DNA from: Microvirga subterranea
Lineage (GTDB): Bacteria > Pseudomonadota > Alphaproteobacteria > Rhizobiales > Beijerinckiaceae
Assembly (NCBI RefSeq): GCF_003350535.1
Contig: NZ_QQBB01000008.1
Span: 119,359-183,358, forward strand
DNA: 64,000 nucleotides
Reading direction: 5' to 3'
The translations under genes and the position numbers were made by a program. The first letter of the stretch is position 1; each line of letters begins with the position of its first letter. Positions 37,535-46,000 of the stretch are shown here, piece by piece. A model generated the notes under the pieces. It was not told the DNA's origin and ran no database searches. It saw nothing but the letters and a program-made list of their open reading frames with translations.

Positions 37535-38497
37535 TTACTTCTTCAGGGAAGTACCAAGTTCCTTGTGGAGCTCGAATTCAGCGCGCCAGACCTTCCCGAA
37601 CTCGTCCGGCCCCAGATACTGAATGCGGTCGCCGAAGGATTTGATCATCGCCTGAACGGTTTTGTCCTCGGTCATCTTCTTGCAAGCATCGGCGAGCTTC
37701 TCGATGACAGGACGAGGCGTACCTTTCGGCGCCAGCATTCCGCGCCAGAGATAGTAGACCACGTCGACGCCCTCTTCCTTCGCGGTCGGAACGTCCGGGA
37801 AGCTCGGGTCACGCTCATCGTCCAGAACAGCGAGCGGTCGCAGCTTGCCCGACTGAATGTAGGAGATGAAGGTCGTGGTCGGATTGATGGCGACATCGAC
37901 ATGTCCGCCGAGAAGCGCGAGGGTCGAAGGTCCGCCTCCATCATGCGGAACATTCCGGCTCTCGATCCCGGTGATCTTCGAGATCTGCTTCCAGGTGAGA
38001 TCGGCCTGGCTCCAGGGGCCTGCATTCCCGAACACGAGTTTGCCCGGATTGGCCTTCGCCCAGGTAATCATCTCCTTGAACGTCTTATAGGGAGCGTCGG
38101 GCTTCGCCGCGACCATGACGGGGCTGTAGTTGATGCGGCAGATCGGATCGAGATCGTTCGGCCCTTTCGAGCGTCCTTCCACGGCCGGAAGAGTCGTGCT
38201 CCAGTTGGGTCCCCCGAACAGGATCGTATACCCGTCCGGTGCGGCCTTGGCGACTTGATCCGATCCGATGGCTCCACCCCCGCCCGGCTTGAGCTGGATG
38301 ATGATCGGCTGTCCGAGATACTCATTGGCGACGCTCGTGACGGCACGTGCCGTCATGTCGTGCGATCCGCCCGCCCCTGAGGGAATAATCAGCGTGATCG
38401 GCTTGCTCGGGAACTCCTGCGCCGATGCCGTGCCCCAGCAAAGAACCGCTGCAAGTGCAGAGACTGCGGCGATGCCGCACGTGCTTGCCAACTTCAT
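37535..38497 (-). CDS. tctC: Tripartite tricarboxylate transporter substrate-binding protein TctC
   Basis: Periplasmic binding protein, 320 residues. The signal peptide runs to about residue 26 (ASAQ). The mature start EFPSKPITLIIPSGAGGSHD is the standard Bug/TctC signature. The ATG at 38497 follows GGAGGAAGG. It is the first gene of the tctCBA - HIBADH - HIBADH - MFS operon. Such proteins bind carboxylates such as citrate, tartrate or aromatic acids; the ligand here is unknown. Confidence 0.95.
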   Translation of the reverse strand: MKLASTCGIAAVSALAAVLCWGTASAQEFPSKPITLIIPSGAGGSHDMTARAVTSVANEYLGQPIIIQLKPGGGGAIGSDQVAKAAPDGYTILFGGPNWSTTLPAVEGRSKGPNDLDPICRINYSPVMVAAKPDAPYKTFKEMITWAKANPGKLVFGNAGPWSQADLTWKQISKITGIESRNVPHDGGGPSTLALLGGHVDVAINPTTTFISYIQSGKLRPLAVLDDERDPSFPDVPTAKEEGVDVVYYLWRGMLAPKGTPRPVIEKLADACKKMTEDKTVQAMIKSFGDRIQYLGPDEFGKVWRAEFELHKELGTSLKK

Positions 38498-38984
38498 TGA
38501 CCTTCCTCCACTTTGGTCGTTCTTCTGTTCCTCCTGCTTTGATGGTGAGGAGGTTGATCGGTCCGGCCTGGCGTGGGCTCGGACACGCTTCGGATTTTTG
38601 GGGCTCGCGCGGTGCAGAAGTTCTGCTTCTCCGGAGCCGCGGAAAAGATTGCGTTGCCGTTCAACCGGATGTCAATTGTTGAGTGCCACTGGATCTGCGC
38701 GGCGAAATGCGAACGACTGTTCAGTGACCCGGTTCGCTTCGTGATGTCCTTTCCTGAACCCAATGCCCGCGCAATCAGGAGCCTGCGGTCATTTCCTAAA
38801 AGATCAGTGTTGCCAAAGACTTTCGGGGAATCTCACACAGGCTTCTCTGCGGTCGAACCAGGAGCGATGAATCACGAAAACAGATTACAAACAGCAGATA
38901 TTATAATGGACGCAATGACTCGGCAGGGCGCACCAAGCAATGTAGCACAGCCGTTGTTGCGAACGGCCAGCGCGAGGGCAGAGC
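38498..38984. other. Intergenic region between tctC and the TRAP-like gene
   Basis: 487 bases shared by the leftward tct operon and the rightward TRAP-like gene. It has a 13-base palindrome GCAGAAGTTCTGC at 38614-38626, 117 bases upstream of tctC, a possible operator. A TATAAT at 38902-38907 has no good -35. An ATG at 38867 with AGGAGCG in front opens a 59-codon frame ending at 39046 that overlaps the next gene out of phase; it resembles nothing I know. No regulator gene is adjacent. Confidence 0.5.
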
Positions 38985-39911
38985 ATGCAGATTCGTCTGT
39001 CAGGATATCAGGGGCCGGCATCGGTTCACACGCGCGGTCTCCATGACCTCGCCCGCCGTCTCTCCTCGGAGGGTTGGGAAACACAGGTTCAGGAGGATGT
39101 GACGGCGGCCGGACAAGCGGCGAAGGCTCTTTTCTCCGGTGTCGAGAGCGAGGATGCGCAGATCTGCTACATGGCATCCGGCTACCTGACCGCTCGCGTG
39201 CCGTCGCTCGCGGTTCTCGACCTGCCTCTTACGGTTCAAGACCGCTTGGCGGCACATCAGGCCTTGGATGGCGAGGCCGGACGGATTTTGTCACATGAGA
39301 TCGAGCGGATGACAGGCTTGCACGTCCTCGGCTTCTGGGACAATGGCCTTCGTCATATATCGAACCGCACGAGGCCCATTCGGTCTCCGGAGGATTGCTC
39401 CGGTCTCGTCATCCGAACCCTGGACAACGAGCTATACAAAAGGACCCTTCGCGCATTCGGATTTCGCCCGGTGGTGACGGACGTCCGCGAGCTCCGTCAG
39501 GCCGTCGTGAACGGGACGGTCGATGCTCAGGAAAATCCCCTGACAAACATGCTGAACTTCGGGATTCACGAACACCACCGGCATCTCAGCCTCACCGGAC
39601 ACATCTTCGGTGTCGCTCTGCTCGTCTGTCGTGCCTCTTGGTTCAGGGCACTGCCGCTGGACGTATCCACTGCCCTCTCCCAAGCCGCCGCAGCCGCGAC
39701 ACGGATGCAGCGTCAGCTCGCCCTGGAGGAGGATCGGATCGTCCTGTCCCGGCTTCTGGAGTTCGGCGTCGAGATCGTCTCTCCGGATGATCTCCAGATG
39801 GCGGACTTCCGGAGTATGGCGGCTCCCGTCCTCGCCGCCGCAATGGCGGAGATCGATCAGCCGCTCATGAGGGCCTATTTCGGAGACCGGACGTTCGTCC
39901 CTTTGAACTGA
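38985..39911 (+). CDS. TRAP-type (DctP-like) solute-binding protein without signal peptide
   Basis: 308 residues with the DctP fold: MQIRLSGYQGPASVHTRGLH at the start and TGLHVLGFWDNGLRHISNRT near residue 109. RPIRSPEDCSGLVIRTLDNE and AVVNGTVDAQENPLTNMLNF follow, segments that are normally typical of periplasmic TRAP receptors. The reading frame starts directly at the first beta strand, and no in-frame upstream start supplies a signal peptide. As written, the protein would stay in the cytoplasm. No TRAP permease adjoins it. It might be a cytoplasmic sensor or enzyme accessory, or a decayed receptor. The cyclase-family gene follows 249 bases later. Confidence 0.75.
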   Translation: MQIRLSGYQGPASVHTRGLHDLARRLSSEGWETQVQEDVTAAGQAAKALFSGVESEDAQICYMASGYLTARVPSLAVLDLPLTVQDRLAAHQALDGEAGRILSHEIERMTGLHVLGFWDNGLRHISNRTRPIRSPEDCSGLVIRTLDNELYKRTLRAFGFRPVVTDVRELRQAVVNGTVDAQENPLTNMLNFGIHEHHRHLSLTGHIFGVALLVCRASWFRALPLDVSTALSQAAAAATRMQRQLALEEDRIVLSRLLEFGVEIVSPDDLQMADFRSMAAPVLAAAMAEIDQPLMRAYFGDRTFVPLN

Positions 39912-40102
39912 CGCTCAGATTTGCTCCTGAGGCATCGATGCCGTGGCGCCATGAGACGATCCATATGGGCCCACCGCGTCTGGCGACGTCCGGCTGGATC
40001 ACGCCTCGTTGTCGCGCAGCGTCGGCGTCCCAACCCTTCGATCGAAGGTAATAGCCCACACCTCGTCGCCGTATCCTCCGCGAGCGAGATGGATCACTTG
40101 CA

Positions 40103-40131
40103 TTGACACTCCAATTTTTTTGTTTTTCAAT
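40103..40131 (+). promoter_or_regulatory. Predicted promoter of the cyclase-family gene
   Basis: TTGACA at 40103-40108 and TTCAAT at 40126-40131 are spaced by 17 bases, 29 bases before the ATG at 40161. The TCGATAAATAA element at 40131-40141 starts at the -10 and could be an operator. Confidence 0.5.
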
Positions 40132-40160
40132 CGATAAATAAGAGCAATGGGAGGAAGCTC

Positions 40161-41117
40161 ATGCCGCGATCCGTGAACCGCGCCGCCATCTACGAGGCTG
40201 CCGACAAGCTGTCCAACTGGGGGCGGTGGGGTAAGGACGACCAGATCGGGACCCTCAACAACGTCTCCCCGGAGGACATTGTTTCGGCCGCGAAGCTGGT
40301 CCGCAAAGGCAAGGCCTTCGCTCTCGGATTGTCGTTGAAGGAACCTATCCAATCCGGGCTCTTCGGGGGACGCTGGAACCCGATCCACACCATGCTGGCA
40401 ACGGGCACGGACGCTGCATCCGGCAACCAGGACGATCCTGCGCCTTATCTCCGCTATGCGGACGACGCCATCAACATGCCGTGCCAGGCCTCGACCCAGT
40501 GGGATGCGCTCTGCCACATCTTCCTCGACGACAAGATGTACAACGGATACGACGCGAAGCTGGTCGACGCCCGGGGTGCGAAGAAGCTCGGAATTGAGAA
40601 CGTTCGCGACAAGATGGTCGGACGTGGCGTTCTGCTCGATGTCGCGCGCTGGAAGGGTGTCGATTCGCTCGATGACGGCTATGGCATCACCAACGACGAT
40701 CTCGAAGGGTGTGCGGCAGCCCAAGGCATCGAGATCCGCAAAGGCGACTTCGTCATCGTGCGGACGGGCCATCAGGAGCGCTGCCTCGCCAAGGGCGATT
40801 GGTCGGGCTACGCGGGTGGCGATGCGCCCGGCTTCGCTTTCGAGACCTGCTATTGGATCCGGGAGAAGGACATCGCGGCGATCTGCTCCGATACCTGGGG
40901 GTGCGAGGTGCGCCCGAACGAAACGAGGGATGCCAATCAGCCCTGGCACTGGGTAGTCATTCCAGCGATCGGGATTTCGATGGGCGAGATCTTCTATCTG
41001 AAGGAACTCGCCGAGGACTGCGCCGCAGACGGTGTCTACGAGTTCTTCTTCATCGCACCGCCGCTCCATCTTCCGGGCGGCGCAGGCTCGCCGATCAATC
41101 CCCAGGCCATCAAGTAG
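40161..41117 (+). CDS. Cyclase family protein (kynurenine-formamidase-like hydrolase)
   Basis: 318-residue cytoplasmic metal-dependent hydrolase of the PF04199 family. The metal-site stretch is STQWDALCH at residues 111-119. The first histidines of the usual HxGTHxDxxxH are replaced by glutamine (Q109 and Q113), a variant known in a large subgroup of this family, while Asp115 and His119 remain. The start follows GGGAGGAAG. The family hydrolyses amides, lactones or formamides; the substrate is unknown. It is a single gene with its own promoter, convergent with a LysE-family gene. Confidence 0.85.
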   Translation: MPRSVNRAAIYEAADKLSNWGRWGKDDQIGTLNNVSPEDIVSAAKLVRKGKAFALGLSLKEPIQSGLFGGRWNPIHTMLATGTDAASGNQDDPAPYLRYADDAINMPCQASTQWDALCHIFLDDKMYNGYDAKLVDARGAKKLGIENVRDKMVGRGVLLDVARWKGVDSLDDGYGITNDDLEGCAAAQGIEIRKGDFVIVRTGHQERCLAKGDWSGYAGGDAPGFAFETCYWIREKDIAAICSDTWGCEVRPNETRDANQPWHWVVIPAIGISMGEIFYLKELAEDCAADGVYEFFFIAPPLHLPGGAGSPINPQAIK

Positions 41118-41166
41118 GCACTCATGACATCGGCCGCACGGACGGCGTTCTGCCAACAGCACGTCG

Positions 41167-41799
41167 TCAGCGCCGGACCTCGGCGAGCATTCGTACGGCC
41201 AGAGCGGCCAATACGGTTCCCATGAGCCACCTTTGGACACCGAGCCAGACGGGGCGCCCTGCCAGGAACACGGCGATCCAACCTGCTGCACAGGCGATCG
41301 CCGTATTGACCGTCACGCTGATGGCGATCTGCAGCGAGCCCAGCACGATCGACTGAGCTAGTACGCTGCCGGCGGCAGGATCGACGAATTGCGGCAGCAG
41401 CGACAGGTACATGACGGCGATCTTCGGATTGAGCAGGTTCGTCACGAAACCCATGAGGAACAACCGTCGCGGACTGTCCTGCGGGAGATCGCGTACCGCG
41501 AAGGGAGACCGGCCTCCCGGTCGAACCGCCTGCCAGGCAAGATGGAGAAGGTAGAGCGCTCCACCTATGCGTAGTGCGTCGTAAGCATAAGGAACCGCGA
41601 GGACCAGAGCGGTGATGCCGAAAGCGGCACAGAGCATGTAGACGACGAATCCGAGCGCCACGCCCGCGAGCGAAATGAGTCCGGCCGCCCTTCCCTGGCA
41701 GATCGAGCGCGAAACGAGATAGATCATGTTGGGACCGGGCGTCAGCACCATGCCCAGCGCGACGAGACCGAAAGCCAACAGATTGGAGACCTCAGGCAT
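41167..41799 (-). CDS. LysE/RhtB-family amino-acid exporter
   Basis: 210 residues from the ATG at 41799, with AGAGG upstream; the TTG or ATG extension to 41856 is less likely. Six hydrophobic segments, the N-terminal LTPGPNMIYLVSRSICQGR motif near residues 19-37, and GFVTNLLNPKIAVMYLSLLP near residue 113 are characteristic. It probably exports an amino acid or homoserine-lactone-like compound. It is a single gene. Confidence 0.9.
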   Translation of the reverse strand: MPEVSNLLAFGLVALGMVLTPGPNMIYLVSRSICQGRAAGLISLAGVALGFVVYMLCAAFGITALVLAVPYAYDALRIGGALYLLHLAWQAVRPGGRSPFAVRDLPQDSPRRLFLMGFVTNLLNPKIAVMYLSLLPQFVDPAAGSVLAQSIVLGSLQIAISVTVNTAIACAAGWIAVFLAGRPVWLGVQRWLMGTVLAALAVRMLAEVRR

Positions 41800-41915
41800 G
41801 GCGAACCTCTCAGCCTGCCGATGACGCGTGCCAAACCGAAGCGAGCGCAAAACCACCGGGCAACACCCTTATGCCCTCCGGCCCGCACCCGGACAAGATT
41901 GCACGGTTGCCAGCC

Positions 41916-41932
41916 CGGCCGGTTTCCGGCCG
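41916..41932 (-). terminator. Hairpin directly after the YdcZ-family gene
   Basis: CGGCCGG / CCGGCCG (41916-41922 with 41926-41932) around a TTT loop, immediately next to the stop codon of the minus-strand gene. There is no T-tract behind it, so it is a weak or Rho-assisted terminator, or only an mRNA-end hairpin. Confidence 0.45.
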
Positions 41933-42403
41933 CTATTCACCGAGATGAAATGTGACTGCGCCTGCTAGAACGAGGAGCATCGCCAGGATCTTCATTGGGC
42001 TGATCGATGTCTCTCGAAGGCCCCAGAGTCCGAAGCCGTCCGCCGTGACAGCTCCGATCATCTGCCCCAAAATGACGGAGAGCAGGAATAGCACGCTTCC
42101 CGTCTTTGGGACGACCAAGAGGCTTCCAACCACAAAGACAGCGCCCGTAATGCCGCCTATCCAAGTCCACCATGGCGCCGTCGCTGCATGTGACCAATCC
42201 GGTTTATCTTTCACGGTGAACAGCGCGAAGATGACGACGAGAATCACGCTCATGCCGATCGAAAGGACGGCTGCCAGCGCTGGAGATCCAAGGCGGCGAG
42301 CGGCTTCGGCATTCACCGGGCCCTGCCATGTGAGAAAGATGCCCAGAACGACGCAGACAAGGATCAGGGGGATTTTCGCGATCGACCCGTCCATCATGCC
42401 CAA
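41933..42403 (-). CDS. DMT-family inner-membrane protein of the YdcZ (DUF606) group
   Basis: 156 residues with five hydrophobic segments and the family sequence FLTWQGPVNAEAARRLGSPA near residue 23. GQMIGAVTADGFGLWGL is near residue 112. Paired or single members of this group are proposed small drug/metabolite carriers; nothing more specific can be said. It is divergent from the Gfo/Idh/MocA gene across a 207-base region that holds a palindrome. Confidence 0.85.
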   Translation of the reverse strand: MGMMDGSIAKIPLILVCVVLGIFLTWQGPVNAEAARRLGSPALAAVLSIGMSVILVVIFALFTVKDKPDWSHAATAPWWTWIGGITGAVFVVGSLLVVPKTGSVLFLLSVILGQMIGAVTADGFGLWGLRETSISPMKILAMLLVLAGAVTFHLGE

Positions 42404-42480
42404 TGCCCCCGCTCTATCTGAACTCCATCAATAAAGTGCAGGAGGGATAGTTGCTCCGCCTTTATTTTTCACATGATAAA

Positions 42481-42493
42481 TGCACTATGTGCA
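42481..42493. promoter_or_regulatory. Candidate operator, palindrome TGCAC-TAT-GTGCA
   Basis: Perfect 5-bp inverted repeat around TAT, in the intergenic region divergent between the YdcZ-family gene (start 42403) and the Gfo/Idh/MocA gene (start 42611). It also fits the T-N11-A spacing of LysR boxes, although no LysR gene is next to it. GATAAAT at 42475-42481 overlaps it. Confidence 0.4.
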
Positions 42494-42610
42494 ATGCTTC
42501 GGTCAACGGTTGCGTCGTGTAGTCCGCGTCCCCAGGGAGCTTGAGCCGTGAACGGCTCGGTGGAACCTCGGAAGTGAGATGCGACGGACGCTCGAGGGAG
42601 GAACAGCGGA

Positions 42611-43666
42611 ATGGATTTTGAGCAGCAAGCAAAAGCTCTCGACCAGGTTGGGGCGCGCACGGGAAGCCAGCCTCGGATGGTCAACGCAGCGATCATCGGG
42701 CTCGGCTGGTGGGGGCGCACGATCGCACGTGATCTATCAAAGAGCGATGTGATCCGACCGGTTCTCGGCATCGACCCTCTCGAGGGCGGCCGACAGGTTG
42801 CTTCTGAGTTTGGGCTGAGGACGTCGGCTAGGTTTGAAGACGCGCTTGAGGATCCGAGCATCGATGCCGTGGTCCTCTGCTCGCCCCACCGCTTCCATGC
42901 CGATCAGATCGTGGCCGCCGCCAGAGCCGGAAAACACGTTTTCTGCGAAAAGCCGCTCTGCACGACAGGGGCGGATGTCGAGCGCGCGGTCGCCGCTGTG
43001 CGGGAGGCCGGAGTCCAGCTCGGGATCGGACATGAGCGGCGCTTCGAGCCGTCCGTCATCGATCTCCGCAATCGCTTTGCAGCAGGCGAGTTCGGCACGG
43101 CACTCCAGATCGAAGCGAATTTCAGCCAGGACAAGTTTTTCGCATTGCCGCCGGATAACTGGCGTCTTTCTCCGGCTGAGTCGCCCGTTGGACCGCTTTC
43201 GGCAACCGGAATTCATCTCGTCGATCTGTCGATCGCGATTTTTGGGCAGCCGAAGGAAGTCTGGGCGCGATTGTCGACCCGCGGAAGCTCGTTCGCCAAT
43301 GGGGACACGCTCGCCATCACCATCGGCTTTCAGAACGGCGCCACCGCACTTCTCTCGGCGATTCTTGCGACGCCGTTCGTCGGACGTATGGCAGTCTATG
43401 GCTCGAAGGGATGGATGGAGATTCGGGATCGGACCCATCCCGAGAACCCGACGGGCTGGGATGTTACGACCGTTCATCGTGGCGGGGAGCCGGAGACGGT
43501 CTTTGCTGCGCCGCATCCGGCTGTCCGGGACAATCTCGAAAGCTTCGCCGGAGCGATCATCGGCACAGCGCCATACCCCGTGTCGCACGATGAGATGATC
43601 GCCAACGTCCGAACATTCGAGGCGATCTCCCGCTCGGTTGCGAGCGGCCTGATCGAGACGATCTGA
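42611..43666 (+). CDS. Gfo/Idh/MocA-family oxidoreductase
   Basis: 351 residues. The Rossmann fold begins AAIIGLGWWGRTIARDLS near residue 26, and the EKP motif is at residues 113-115 in FCEKPLCTTG. A C-terminal alpha/beta domain follows. The family oxidises sugars, inositols or related hydroxy compounds using NAD(P). The start has GAGGGAGGAA upstream. It is the first gene of a five-gene rightward block (oxidoreductase, flavoprotein hydroxylase, HIBADH-like, HisD-like, SDR). Confidence 0.9.
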   Translation: MDFEQQAKALDQVGARTGSQPRMVNAAIIGLGWWGRTIARDLSKSDVIRPVLGIDPLEGGRQVASEFGLRTSARFEDALEDPSIDAVVLCSPHRFHADQIVAAARAGKHVFCEKPLCTTGADVERAVAAVREAGVQLGIGHERRFEPSVIDLRNRFAAGEFGTALQIEANFSQDKFFALPPDNWRLSPAESPVGPLSATGIHLVDLSIAIFGQPKEVWARLSTRGSSFANGDTLAITIGFQNGATALLSAILATPFVGRMAVYGSKGWMEIRDRTHPENPTGWDVTTVHRGGEPETVFAAPHPAVRDNLESFAGAIIGTAPYPVSHDEMIANVRTFEAISRSVASGLIETI

Positions 43667-43744
43667 GGAGCATGGAGGGTGCCTTCGGGCGCCTTATGCA
43701 GCAAAAGCTTGCTGCAGGACGTTATCCTGAAGCGGAGAGAGCCC

Positions 43745-45007
43745 ATGCCGGTTCAAAAGCGTCGCGCAATCATCATCGGCGGCTCCATGGGAGGACTGTT
43801 CGCGGCCTTGCTTCTGGAGCGCATCGGTTGGGACACGCACGTCTTCGAGCGTGTCACCGCGGAATTGTCCGGGCGCGGAGCGGGAATTGTGACGCATCCT
43901 GAACTTGTCGAGACTCTGGCGCTGGTCGGGATCCACCCCGGAGACGATTTAGGCGTTCCGATCGAGGAGCGCCGAACCCTTGGCATCGACGGAGATGTCA
44001 TCGGCCGCTATCGCTGTCCGCAGATTGCGACATCCTGGAACCATCTGTTTCAGATGCTGCGGAACGCCTATCCGGCGGAGCGATATCACCAGGGCAAGGA
44101 ACTTGTCAGGATCGAGGAGCATTCGGGCGGAGTGACTGCCCATTTCGCGGACGGGTCCTCGATGGAGGGCGATTTGCTCCTCGGTGCGGACGGCATCCGC
44201 TCCGCGGTTCGACAGCAATTTCTCCCCGATGTTCGGCCCGTCTACGCGGGATACGTCGCCTGGCGAGGATTGGTCGAGGAGAGCGCCCTGCCTCAAGCGG
44301 CTCTTCAGGACCTCTTTCCCTATTTCGCCTTCTGCCTGCCTCCCGGGGAGCAGATGCTCGGATATCCTGTCGCAGGAGCAGGCAACGATCTCCGGCAAGG
44401 CCACCGCCGCTACAATTTCGTCTGGTACCGCCCTGCCGACGAGAGTGATGAACTGCGAAGGCTTCTCACGGACGAGAGGGGCCATACCCACTCCGGTTCC
44501 ATACCGCCGCCCTTGATCGCAGCCCGCTCCATCGGGGAGATGCGCAGCCACGGCGAACGTGTTCTGGCCCCTCCTTTCCGTGAGCTCCTTCGGGTGACGG
44601 AACAACCATTCCTGCAACCAATCTACGATCTTGAGAGTCCACGGATGGCATTCCAACGCGTTGCCTTGATCGGGGATGCAGCCTTCGTCGCCCGGCCACA
44701 CGTCGGCGGCGGCGTCGCAAAGGCAGCTCACGATGGAATGGCACTTGCGCAAGCACTTTCGACGGAAGTGGATGTCGAGAGCGCCCTCAACCGCTTCGAG
44801 GCGGAAAGGCTCGCGATAGGACGCCGGATCGTGGATCAGGCGCGGCGTCTTGGCTCCTATATGAGGACACGTTTTGAATCGCTGGAGGAGCGGCAACTTG
44901 CAGAACGTCACCAGACCCCGGAGGCCGTGATGAACGAAACCGCGCTGCTGACTTTCCTGCATGGGGCCGATTTTGGTCAGGCAGAACGTGTTCAGGCGAC
45001 TATGTGA
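43745..45007 (+). CDS. FAD-dependent monooxygenase, 2,6-dihydroxypyridine-3-hydroxylase-like
   Basis: 420 residues from the ATG at 43745, which has GGAGAGAG upstream; the extension to 43679 overlaps the spacer and is unconserved. The FAD motif is IIIGGSMGGLFAALLLERIG near residue 9, then GAGIVTHPELVETL near 45. The DG motif LLGADGIRSAVR and IGDAAFVARPHVGGGVAKAA near the C-terminal third follow. The GAGIV-pELV and YAGYVAWRG segments are closer to the 2,6-dihydroxypyridine 3-hydroxylase group than to salicylate hydroxylases (from memory, not a search). It should hydroxylate an aromatic or heteroaromatic ring; the actual substrate is unknown. It shares the operon with the Gfo/Idh/MocA gene. Confidence 0.8.
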   Translation: MPVQKRRAIIIGGSMGGLFAALLLERIGWDTHVFERVTAELSGRGAGIVTHPELVETLALVGIHPGDDLGVPIEERRTLGIDGDVIGRYRCPQIATSWNHLFQMLRNAYPAERYHQGKELVRIEEHSGGVTAHFADGSSMEGDLLLGADGIRSAVRQQFLPDVRPVYAGYVAWRGLVEESALPQAALQDLFPYFAFCLPPGEQMLGYPVAGAGNDLRQGHRRYNFVWYRPADESDELRRLLTDERGHTHSGSIPPPLIAARSIGEMRSHGERVLAPPFRELLRVTEQPFLQPIYDLESPRMAFQRVALIGDAAFVARPHVGGGVAKAAHDGMALAQALSTEVDVESALNRFEAERLAIGRRIVDQARRLGSYMRTRFESLEERQLAERHQTPEAVMNETALLTFLHGADFGQAERVQATM

Positions 45008-45016
45008 GGAAAAACC

Positions 45017-45904
45017 ATGAAGATCGGCATCGCTGGCTTGGGACGCATGGGTACGGCAATCGCGGAGCGGTTGCTGGAGGTCGGTCGAGACGTCGTGGTG
45101 TGGAACCGCAGCCCCGAGAAGCTGGCGCCGGTCGCTGCAGCTGGCGCGGAGCAAGCAAGCGACCCAGCGGAACTGGCCAAGAAGGTGGATGTCATCATCA
45201 CGATTCTGACGGACGCTGATGCGATCGATGCGGTATACCGTGGCCCCGGGGGGCTGCTCTCGGCCGGTCTGGCGAACAAGCTCGTGATCGACATGAGCAC
45301 GGTCCGGCCGGAGACTGAAATCAAGCTTGCAGTCGATGTGCGAAAAGCCGGTGCGGCCTTTGTGGAGTGCCCTGTCGGAGGCACCACCGGTCCGGCAAGG
45401 ACCGGGAAGCTCATTGGCCTGATCGGCGGAGAGAAGCAGGACATTGCCCGCGCCAGCCCGATCCTGGAGCAGCTTTGCCGCCGCCTTGACCATGTCGGCC
45501 CGATTGGGGCTGGAGCGAGCATGAAGCTCGCCATCAACCTTCCCCTGCTCGTCTTCTATCAGGCGTTGGGAGAGGCCTATTCCCTTTGCCGTCATATCGG
45601 TCTCGATCCCTCCGCGATGATGGACATCTTCGCCGACTCGTCAGGCGGAGCAAACGTCCTGAAGGTACGAAGCCGAGCGATCGCTCAAGCCCTCACGGGC
45701 GAAGAGTTCATTGCCCCCTCCTTCGACATCGATTCGATCCGGAAGGATCTCCGTACCATGCTGGCAGAAGCCGAGATGCGGGGCATCGAACTGCCGCTGG
45801 TCGAACGAACGCTCGCGATATACGACGAGGCAAGCCGCTCCGGATGGGGACAGCGGGACGGCTCAAGCATTCCCGCCTATTGGGCGACCCGTTCCTCCGA
45901 TTGA
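45017..45904 (+). CDS. NAD(P)-dependent oxidoreductase, 3-hydroxyisobutyrate dehydrogenase family
   Basis: 295 residues. GIAGLGRMGTAIAERLLEVG begins near residue 4, the substrate loop ECPVGGTTGPARTGKLI is near residue 117, and catalytic Lys170 is in GASMKLAINL. It starts 9 bases after the flavoprotein gene and is translated from the same message. It is the third of four such enzymes within 25 kb. Confidence 0.9.
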   Translation: MKIGIAGLGRMGTAIAERLLEVGRDVVVWNRSPEKLAPVAAAGAEQASDPAELAKKVDVIITILTDADAIDAVYRGPGGLLSAGLANKLVIDMSTVRPETEIKLAVDVRKAGAAFVECPVGGTTGPARTGKLIGLIGGEKQDIARASPILEQLCRRLDHVGPIGAGASMKLAINLPLLVFYQALGEAYSLCRHIGLDPSAMMDIFADSSGGANVLKVRSRAIAQALTGEEFIAPSFDIDSIRKDLRTMLAEAEMRGIELPLVERTLAIYDEASRSGWGQRDGSSIPAYWATRSSD

Positions 45905-45975
45905 AATGCCCGCAGCCTGAGGAACAGCGCCCCGGCTTGACAGCGATGGCTGCCCGCAGTCTAGTTGATAATCAT

Positions 45976-45990
45976 TCGATAAATAATCGA
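45976..45990. promoter_or_regulatory. Candidate operator, TCGAT-N5-ATCGA
   Basis: A perfect inverted repeat ends 10 bases before the start codon of the HisD-like gene. It contains TCGATAAATAA, identical to 40131-40141 before the cyclase gene. A related ATAATCATT lies just upstream at 45968-45976 and again at 54208-54216. Confidence 0.4.
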
Positions 45991-46000
45991 GGCAGATCCC

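Noticed and set aside
38867..39046. 59-codon frame with AGGAGCG ribosome site overlapping the TRAP-like gene
   Set aside because: Does not provide a signal peptide for the following protein and matches no known family.
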